Below, piece by piece: positions 26,751 to 33,070 of a stretch of DNA of 33,070 nucleotides. The notes under the pieces were generated by a model, which made no database searches, was not told the origin of the DNA, and saw only the letters and a program-made list of their open reading frames with translations. The first letter of the stretch is position 1. Each line of letters begins with the position of its first letter. Both the position numbers and the translations under genes were made by a program. Source of the stretch: Candidatus Daviesbacteria bacterium (lineage in GTDB: Bacteria; Patescibacteriota; Microgenomatia; Daviesbacterales; UBA10151); assembly GCA_016183245.1 (NCBI GenBank), contig JACPEY010000058.1:1-33070 (forward strand), in the 5' to 3' direction.

Positions 26751-28730
26751 TTATCTATCTGCATAAATCCCTCTCTCGTCTTCAGGAAGTCTTGCTGCTA
26801 TGGTGCTCAAAACTATACCCGATAATCCTCTGTCGTTTCTCTTTCTAAAAGACATTCCAGCTCCCAATTCTTTTATACCAGCATTTGTAAAAGGATTACA
26901 AAACTCTATAGCTACATCCCCACGCCTAAGGCTTAAAAACCCCTTGCCCCGAGGCCAAATTTTCTCCGTCCCTCTAATGGCAGCAGGTACGAACAAATCA
27001 AATCTAGAATCTGCTAACCATGCTGAGCTGCCAGCTGCTGGTTCTTGCATTTGCACTTTGCCCTCCTGATTAAATATTTTACTCCTGCTCCCTTCCAAAT
27101 AGACAATAAATATACAAGGATTCTCTAAAAGATTATCGGTTATTCTGGCAGATCTTCTATTAATAATTTGTGCTTTCCATCTCTCTTCCTCGCTAGTTCT
27201 TTCATTTAGCGTCTGAACTATGACGCGAGGATACGATCGACTTAGAAAACCTGATAATCCTTCACTATCAAACTTTGTATTAGCCACAATATAAACTGGA
27301 AATCTCTGTCCTGTTTCTGAGAAAAATCTTCCTATTGCTTCCATTACTATTCCGTGGTCAGAATGACTCCGATGTTCGGGATCGACTTGAGCGCTCTTAC
27401 CTCTTTTTAAAGTTTCCTCAATCAACTTTAAGTTAGCTGTACCCTTCGCGGTAAAATTTGTAACAAGAGCACGAAACATAACTTTAGTTAACCACTTTAA
27501 AGGAGCAAAATCATTGATAAATACCTCTTTTGTTTCTAACTCATAAATTTCTGAAAAAACTTTTTTTCTTTCGTCTGACTGTAACTCATTTAACTTGAAA
27601 TTATTGTTTGCTCTTTGGTGCCTGGTAATTATTTCCCAAATCGTCTCATCTACCGGACTTTCTATTCCACACTCTCTGCCTAAATCAATAATTGGTTTAT
27701 GATAATAATTAGTAGCCTCTTCCGCCTTTTCTCCCCGCTTGACTTGTCTGGCTGCTGAAGGCAATTGATCATTCCTTTCGCTAGCTATTTTCCTAGCTAT
27801 TAGATCTTTAGCCGCTCTAAGAAGTGATACCGGCAACTTAGCTGCCATTTCCAGCGCTCTCACGTTCCAAAGCCTACTATCCACCTCAATCCCGGCAGCT
27901 TTAAATATTTTTAATCGATCCCTTAACCCGCGAAGCTCCCAAAAAATAACTTCTGGATCGGAAAAAGCTTTACTTGGCGCTAAACCAGTCACGGTAGAAG
28001 TTGAACCAAGCAAGTTAACTAACAATTTAGTATATTCCATTGAGTGAAAATCATCACAAATTATTACCTCATACCCCGCCTGCTCAAACATATCCCGAAC
28101 TTTTAATAGATTTACCTTATCTTCACGGCTAATTTCCTCTCTTTCAACTTTAATTTCTTCACTGATTTTCTTTTTCCTGTCCTTACTTTCTCCATTTTTA
28201 TCACTTTTAGTTCTGTCTTCTTCAGTAACCTTTCTCCGACCAACCGCAGCCAAAGCAATTCTTTTTTTCTCTGCGTTATAAATTACATTACCTACCTGAT
28301 CGCGGCCGACATTGGTAAATAAACTGGCACGAATTAGGGTAAGTGGCGCAGCTGCTGTACCCTCTAATATTTTTTCTGCCGCTTCAACTACTCCCACTCC
28401 ATTTTGTGACAAGATTAAAGTGGTTGGTTTTTTTACACCCTCAACAATCTCCTTGAATGGTTTTTCAATTGGATTTGTGGTAGCAAGGATGACCATTTCC
28501 GGGTCTTCTCCCATCATCTGACTAATACTGTCATGAAATCTGACTGTTGGATAGTCAGCTTCTTTTTTCCACCTATGCTCCCTGACTACTGCTTCAATCG
28601 CAAGTACAACCGGAAAAAGCGTTTTGGTAAAAAATTCTCCAGTTTGCCCGGCCGCTCCTATCACAGCAATTGATTTAAAAACAGGTAAGACACCATTTGT
28701 TTGATCTACTCTAGCTCCAAGCTCAACCAT
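26751..28730 (-). CDS. Fusion: 2-dehydropantoate 2-reductase-like NAD(P) dehydrogenase + PlsC-like (LPLAT) acyltransferase
   Basis: GAAGQTG Rossmann motif, SQNGVGVVEAAEKIL, YTKLLVNLLGSTSTVTG (KPR-like). C-terminus HRSHSDHG (HX4D) and VYLEGSRSK (EGxRS). Confidence 0.75.
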   Translation of the reverse strand: MVELGARVDQTNGVLPVFKSIAVIGAAGQTGEFFTKTLFPVVLAIEAVVREHRWKKEADYPTVRFHDSISQMMGEDPEMVILATTNPIEKPFKEIVEGVKKPTTLILSQNGVGVVEAAEKILEGTAAAPLTLIRASLFTNVGRDQVGNVIYNAEKKRIALAAVGRRKVTEEDRTKSDKNGESKDRKKKISEEIKVEREEISREDKVNLLKVRDMFEQAGYEVIICDDFHSMEYTKLLVNLLGSTSTVTGLAPSKAFSDPEVIFWELRGLRDRLKIFKAAGIEVDSRLWNVRALEMAAKLPVSLLRAAKDLIARKIASERNDQLPSAARQVKRGEKAEEATNYYHKPIIDLGRECGIESPVDETIWEIITRHQRANNNFKLNELQSDERKKVFSEIYELETKEVFINDFAPLKWLTKVMFRALVTNFTAKGTANLKLIEETLKRGKSAQVDPEHRSHSDHGIVMEAIGRFFSETGQRFPVYIVANTKFDSEGLSGFLSRSYPRVIVQTLNERTSEEERWKAQIINRRSARITDNLLENPCIFIVYLEGSRSKIFNQEGKVQMQEPAAGSSAWLADSRFDLFVPAAIRGTEKIWPRGKGFLSLRRGDVAIEFCNPFTNAGIKELGAGMSFRKRNDRGLSGIVLSTIAARLPEDERGIYADR

Positions 28731-28794
28731 GGCTCATGATTATAGCACACCCCATAGCAAAGAGATCCAACCAGCTAGTCTAACTTAATTTTCC

Positions 28795-28844
28795 GGCAAT
28801 ATCTGGTAACATCTGGCAATATTAGGAAATATTTGGTAATATGA
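28795..28844. repeat. Five tandem degenerate 10-bp units (consensus GGYAAYATYT)
   Basis: GGCAATATCT GGTAACATCT GGCAATATTA GGAAATATTT GGTAATATGA. Confidence 0.85.
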
Positions 28845-28850
28845 CTTTAT

Positions 28851-28898
28851 TATCCTGAGCGAACTTGTACTGAGCGCAGTCGAAGTAGTCGAAGGATT
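28851..28898. repeat. Palindromic repeat fragment (ATCCTGAGCGA...GTCGAAGGAT)
   Basis: tatcctgagcgaacttgtactgagcgcagtcgaagtagtcgaaggat, same family core as the other repeats but without TGTCAT ends. Confidence 0.65.
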
Positions 28899-28907
28899 AG
28901 GAAAATT

Positions 28908-29891
28908 ATGCTTATTCCTGCTAAGTACATCTTAACTCCTAAGATTTCCCAACTTTTGCAATCAATTGAAGCTTCAAAAGAGGTAATCAGTTCAGTCAAT
29001 ATCCCGCCTGAGGTGGAGATGAACATCAGAAGGCAGTCAACCTTAAAAAGCTCTCTTTTTTCTGCCAGAATAGAGGGAAACCCTTTGACTTTGGAAGAGG
29101 TATTAAAAAATCCCTCCAGGGATCAAAGAAAAGCTGAGGTATACAATATCCTAAAAGCCTTAAACTGGATCCATCAAAGAAAATTTAAAGATTTAACCCT
29201 TAAAGATATCTTAGAACTGCACAGAATGGTTCTTTTGGGAATTACAGAAAAACAGGATTTGGGTAAATTCAGAACCAATATGGAAGCAATTTTTAACTCA
29301 GCAGGGATTGCCATTTATCTCCCTCCGAGACCCGGCCAAATTATTCCTTTGGTAGAAAGGCTCAGTAAATTTATCAACTCTGCTAAAGAACCATTTGTTC
29401 CTATCAGAGCATGTTTAGCCCACTATATTTTTGAAAAAATCCATCCTTTTTTGGACGGAAACGGCCGGGTGGGCAGGCTGTTACTGCAGGCAGTTTTAGT
29501 CAAAGGTAACTATGGCATGAAAGGGCTGGTTCCTTTAGAGGAATATCTGGACAGTCACAGAAGTGAATATTATCAGGCTCTAAACGAACCGGAAAAGGAT
29601 GTCACAGATTACCTGGAATTTATGCTTGAGGCGATTGCAGAAACTGCGGAAGAAACTAAAAAGCTGGTCCTGGAAAAACAAAAATTAGATATTGAAGATC
29701 TTTTGCTTCCCAGAAGGGCTGAAATTTTTAACATCATCAAAGACCATAATTTAATTAATTTTGGTACTTTAAGAAGAAGGTTTTTGGCAGTAAACGAACG
29801 TACTTTAAGGTATGACCTTAAAAAGCTGCAAGATCAGGGTTTAATTAGAAAAAGGGGTACTACTAAAGGAGTCTATTATGAAATTATTTGA
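28908..29891 (+). CDS. Fic-family protein with N-terminal inhibitory motif and C-terminal winged HTH
   Basis: HPFLDGNGRVGRLLLQ (Fic motif), SARIEGN inhibitory-helix-like motif; C-terminus RRAEIFNIIKDHNLINFGTLRRRF...LRYDLKKLQDQGLIRKRG. Confidence 0.92.
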   Translation: MLIPAKYILTPKISQLLQSIEASKEVISSVNIPPEVEMNIRRQSTLKSSLFSARIEGNPLTLEEVLKNPSRDQRKAEVYNILKALNWIHQRKFKDLTLKDILELHRMVLLGITEKQDLGKFRTNMEAIFNSAGIAIYLPPRPGQIIPLVERLSKFINSAKEPFVPIRACLAHYIFEKIHPFLDGNGRVGRLLLQAVLVKGNYGMKGLVPLEEYLDSHRSEYYQALNEPEKDVTDYLEFMLEAIAETAEETKKLVLEKQKLDIEDLLLPRRAEIFNIIKDHNLINFGTLRRRFLAVNERTLRYDLKKLQDQGLIRKRGTTKGVYYEII

Positions 29892-29926
29892 CACCAGGGT
29901 GCCTTTTTACTATTATTCTCCCATAT

Positions 29927-30202
29927 ATGAGAACAGAGAATTCCAAAGAGATGCTCAGGATAAGTAGTGAAGTTGGTGCTGATCTAGTAAAAATTAGTAA
30001 ATATATGTTTCCTATCTTATTTGGAGGGTTATTTCTTTATGCTGACGTTAGAACTTCAGAAGCTCTACAACAAGGAAATATTGTTCAGGCCGTTGAGGCA
30101 ACCAGAGGAATGGTTTGGGAAGCTTTGGGAACAGGACTTTCTTATCCCAGTTTAAATTTTATTGAGAGACAATTAAGAAAATTTACCCAATCTTTAAAGT
30201 GA
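29927..30202 (+). CDS. Small hypothetical protein with one hydrophobic segment
   Basis: MRTENSKEMLRISSEVGADLVKISKYMFPILFGGLFLYADV...; weak support. Confidence 0.4.
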   Translation: MRTENSKEMLRISSEVGADLVKISKYMFPILFGGLFLYADVRTSEALQQGNIVQAVEATRGMVWEALGTGLSYPSLNFIERQLRKFTQSLK

Positions 30203-30465
30203 TTTAGAAATTAGGTTAACTAGAAATCAGGAATTCTACCACATCCCCATCGGAAACTTCATAATCCTTCCCTTCAGTCCTGATCCAGCCTTTATCTTTT
30301 GCAGCCTTATATGAACCAGCTTCTATTAATTTTTCATATTCAATAACTTGCGCCCTGATAAAACCTTTCATAAAATCCGTATGGATCACGCCGCTTGCCC
30401 TGAGGGCAGTTTCACCTGCCCGAAGGGTCCAGGCCCTTACTTCCTTTTTCCCGGCTGTCGACTGC

Positions 30466-30556
30466 CTTGTCATCCTGGCTTGTCCAGGATCTTTCTTTAT
30501 TAGATTCTGGATGCGCTTCGCCCGCCTTTGGCGTGGCTTCGCTTACCAGAATGACA
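30466..30556. mobile_element. 91-bp palindromic (MITE-like) element inside ychF, flanked by GACTGC direct repeats
   Basis: Inner ends TGTCATCCTGG/CCAGAATGACA; GACTGC at 30460-30465 and 30557-30562. Confidence 0.7.
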
Positions 30557-30730
30557 GACTGCTTAACCCGCTGAGCATAATTTTCTTCTGAAACATTGTA
30601 CACATATAAGATAGGCTTTAAAGTCAACAAGGATAACTCTTTAACAGTTTTTTTCTCATCATCTGTCAAAACTACAGAACTTGCCCTCTGTCCTGCGTTT
30701 AAAACAGCCATAATTTTTTCTATTGCTGAA

Positions 30731-30785
30731 ATTTTGAATTTTGAATTCTCATTTTGAATTTTGAACTTTGAATTTTGAATTTTTT
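30731..30785. repeat. Heptamer-type tandem repeat (TTTTGAA) inside ychF
   Basis: attttgaattttgaattctcattttgaattttgaactttgaattttgaatttttt; encodes KIQNSKFKIQNENSKFK. Confidence 0.75.
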
Positions 30786-31351
30786 CTAAAGTCTGCAAAT
30801 CAGCCAGACCTAATTCTGTTTCAATAGTTAATTTATCTTCATCAGGGCTAATACTGCCTTCCCTAATTACATTTGGATCGGCAAAATCCCGCAAAACATG
30901 GACAATCGCATCCACTTCCCGGATATGGGACAAAAATTGGTTACCCAACCCTGCCCCGGTTGAAGCACCTTTCACCAACCCTGCAATATCTACAAACTCT
31001 ACAACTGCCGGTACAATTGGTGGTTTGTCATTCATTAACTCTTCCCTTTGCACGAGTTCACTTAGCACTTCCAGACGTAAGTCCGGAACAGCCACCACCC
31101 CCACATTTGGCTCAATGGTTGCAAAAGGATAATTGGCACTCAAAGCCACCCTCTTTTTTAAAAGGGCATTAAAGAGGGTACTCTTCCCCACATTTGGTAA
31201 TCCAACTATTCCTACTTTCAGAACAAAACCCAACCTTTCTTCGTATTCATGGATATTGAATTTTATCTCCTTTTATGCTATGCTACATCTATCACTAGGG
31301 AGAAACGAACATATGACTGCGTGTTATATGCAACGCCTCCCATTTTGATAC

Positions 31352-31870
31352 TCATCTTTCTAATTTCTTCTTTTCAAATTCAATGAATGTCTTATATTGA
31401 TGAAATCGTTTCAGAAGGGAGGATTCTGACTTTGAGTTAGGAATGATGATTCTAAGCAGTTTATGATTCTTCTCCAAATACTCATGTAGACAATAAAAAT
31501 CGCCATCACCAGATACAATAACTGCTTTATCGTATTGAGGAAATTCTATTGCGGCTGCATGCAGGACTAATTCCGCATCAACGTTTCCTTTTGATTTACC
31601 TTGATGGTCTTTTACAGTAGGTTTAAAAATCAGTTTATACCCGTCTGCTCTGAGTTTTTTATATAAACTTTCATTTTGTTTGATATATCCTATACATAAA
31701 AATGCTTCATCCACATGAAATTTATCAGTTAAATATATCCTGAATTTTTTAAAATCCAGTTTCCAGCCTTTATAAATAAGCTTCTTCCCATGAAAAATAT
31801 CTTTACTTGTCCCTAAATTTAAATTCTGGCTATCTATAAAAGCATAAATTTTGGAGTTCTCTTTTTTCAT
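31352..31870 (-). CDS. NYN-domain (LabA/DUF88-like, PIN-fold) putative RNase
   Basis: YAFIDSQNLNLG, KGNVDAELVLHAA, AVIVSGDGDFYCLHEYL acidic motifs. Confidence 0.8.
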   Translation of the reverse strand: MKKENSKIYAFIDSQNLNLGTSKDIFHGKKLIYKGWKLDFKKFRIYLTDKFHVDEAFLCIGYIKQNESLYKKLRADGYKLIFKPTVKDHQGKSKGNVDAELVLHAAAIEFPQYDKAVIVSGDGDFYCLHEYLEKNHKLLRIIIPNSKSESSLLKRFHQYKTFIEFEKKKLER

Positions 31871-32754
31871 CTAATATTCTCCCATTTATCAAGATATTTA
31901 TGATTTAGTTCTCTATCTTTAAGTTTATAGTCGTCACCAACCTTTTTAATAAATATAAGATAATCATTATCTTTTTCTTCCGCTAAACCATCCCTAATCC
32001 AGTCATTAACTATATGAAAAGGAATGATTAAGAATTCCCTTTTGATATCAGATAATAGTACAAAGATAAAATAAACATCCCCACCACCACTTTTATCAAA
32101 TGAGCTTTTTGTAAGCTTTATTGGTGCACTACCACTTAAATCCTTATGTTTTACCTGAAAGTAAAAGGTTTTGTTATTTTTAAAAGCAAGAATATCCAAT
32201 CCTACATCAATTGGTATGTTTGTGGCTTGAAATCCACGATATATTAATTCAGCTGTTACATGTAGCTCTGCTGCTTTTCCAAAATATCTATTTTTATGTT
32301 CAAAGGATCCTGTATCATCTTTTTCAGCTTGTTTAGTTACATTTGTTGTGTCATTTTTGATATCTTTTACACCCACAAGTTCCATCTGCTCTATAGCTTT
32401 CCTTAAACCGTTAAATCTTGATTTAAATATAGACCAGCTGAATTTATTCTCCGAGTATTTTTTATATATTTCCTTATCATCTATGATGTCATAAACAGTT
32501 GGATTGTGCTTTAGCTCATCTTTTAGATCCCTTAGGTAAATTAAAAGGTCTTCACTTTTGATGCTCATGCTTGACGCTAGCTTTGAAGATGGCAGATGAG
32601 CCGCCCGTAATGCATTCCCCATTCCTCTAAAGTGAAAGTGAATATAATAATCAAGTTTAGGTACTGATCGAACATCTTTTAAGGTTATATATTCCTTATT
32701 TCCAAGTTTGGAGGCAATTCTTCTTAAATGATTAATTACTTCTTGTTTTTCCAT
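31867..32754 (-). CDS. PD-(D/E)XK-type nuclease with N-terminal homing-endonuclease-associated (HNH_repeat-like) repeats
   Basis: GKAAELHVTAELIYRGFQATNIPIDVGLDILAFKNNKTFYFQVKHKD (E...GxD...QxK). N-terminal repeats ...FRGMGNALRAAHL and LKDELKHNPTVYDI...FNGLRKAIEQMEL. Start at MEKQEV. Confidence 0.65.
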   Translation of the reverse strand: MEKQEVINHLRRIASKLGNKEYITLKDVRSVPKLDYYIHFHFRGMGNALRAAHLPSSKLASSMSIKSEDLLIYLRDLKDELKHNPTVYDIIDDKEIYKKYSENKFSWSIFKSRFNGLRKAIEQMELVGVKDIKNDTTNVTKQAEKDDTGSFEHKNRYFGKAAELHVTAELIYRGFQATNIPIDVGLDILAFKNNKTFYFQVKHKDLSGSAPIKLTKSSFDKSGGGDVYFIFVLLSDIKREFLIIPFHIVNDWIRDGLAEEKDNDYLIFIKKVGDDYKLKDRELNHKYLDKWENIR

Positions 32755-32772
32755 AAAAAGAAAATAGCATTT

Positions 32773-32796
32773 TTGTATATTGTTGTCAATATACAA
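32773..32796. promoter_or_regulatory. Perfect 10-bp inverted repeat (TTGTATATTG-TTGT-CAATATACAA) overlapping a minus-strand promoter -35
   Basis: Minus strand: TTGACA-ACAATATACAAAAATGC(17)-TATTTT, then ATG 6 nt later at 32754. Confidence 0.7.
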
Positions 32797-33070
32797 TTCT
32801 TTATTAACGATAACCCTATGCATGACGACGTTGTTGATGATCTTAATTAACTGTAAGCTCAGAAGGAATTAAAGAAGACTTAGTTGTGACTGGAAATATA
32901 AAATGTTGATTCTGGACTTGTCCATTCCTACTTTCAAAGAAGACATGGAGGTACTGTATTAAAAACTGGATCAGTCATTAAGAAAATCTCATATCTTGCT
33001 TTTACTAAAATTTGATCAGATAATTATTAAGTAATGAATCAGAGGGGTTTTGTTCCTATAATTATTTTAA

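Larger units (their letters stand above)
30216..31233 (-). pseudogene. ychF: YchF/OLA1-family GTPase, frame-disrupted by a palindromic repeat (30412-31233 and 30216-30473 in different frames)
   Basis: N-part KVGIVGLPNVGKSTLFNALL...EFVDIAGLVKGASTGAGLGNQFL; C-part TAGKKEVRAWTLRAGETALRASGVIHTDFMKGFIRAQVIEYEKLIEAG...EGKDYEVSDGDVVEFLI (TGS) in the +1 frame. Confidence 0.8.

Noticed and set aside
26570-26764. 64-aa minus-strand ORF after the dehydrogenase-acyltransferase fusion
   Set aside because: Overlaps the upstream gene end and has no recognisable domain; too weak to call.
186-30556. CRISPR array interpretation of the repeats
   Set aside because: Repeats are dispersed across the window, not regularly spaced with unique spacers, and no cas genes are visible.
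31303-31348. Tiny ORF MTACYMQRLPF preceded by AGGGAGAAACGAAC
   Set aside because: Eleven codons with no downstream gene on that strand; possible leader remnant but unsupported.
32824-33070. Apparent coding-like fragments at the window end (e.g. VSSEGIKEDLVVTGNIKC, SGLVHSYFQRRHGG)
   Set aside because: Interrupted by stops and truncated by the window edge; could be a decayed gene but not demonstrable here.
1-33070. tRNA or rRNA genes
   Set aside because: No convincing cloverleaf, GTTCRANYC arm in context, or rRNA signature was found by eye; tRNAscan-SE/barrnap would be decisive.

Overview
The window looks like a chromosomal segment of a Patescibacteria/CPR-type bacterium, probably Microgenomates-like. 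That assignment is inferred from the gene set, the compact genes and the Met/Shine-Dalgarno-poor starts; no taxonomic marker search was possible. Main contents: the 5' end of dnaB; an MBL-fold hydrolase; secreted or anchored hypothetical proteins; a mannose-1-phosphate guanylyltransferase; a complete histidine operon hisG-D-C::hisB(N)-hisB(IGPD)-H-A-F-I-E, preceded by a promoter and a T-box-like leader with a terminator; hisS; an EamA transporter; a 1599-aa uncharacterised protein with internal repeats; rpmE, prfA and a shortened prmC; HtrA and S41 proteases; two linked unknown genes; rpsR-ssb-rpsF; a KPR-like dehydrogenase fused to a PlsC-like acyltransferase; a Fic protein preceded by a 5 x 10-bp tandem array; a frame-disrupted ychF; and an overlapping PD-(D/E)XK nuclease / NYN-domain pair behind a palindrome-containing promoter. 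A dispersed palindromic repeat family with TGTCATYC...GRATGACA ends recurs across the window. It has written itself into coding sequence: the prfA C-terminus, the prmC N-terminus, a ychF frameshift and the MBL stop codon. Strongest leads: (1) the His T-box-like leader plus the shifted HisB fusion boundary, (2) the repeat element in ychF whose precise removal with one flanking hexamer restores the frame, (3) the dehydrogenase-acyltransferase fusion, (4) the nuclease/NYN pair with an embedded operator, (5) the 10-bp array upstream of fic.
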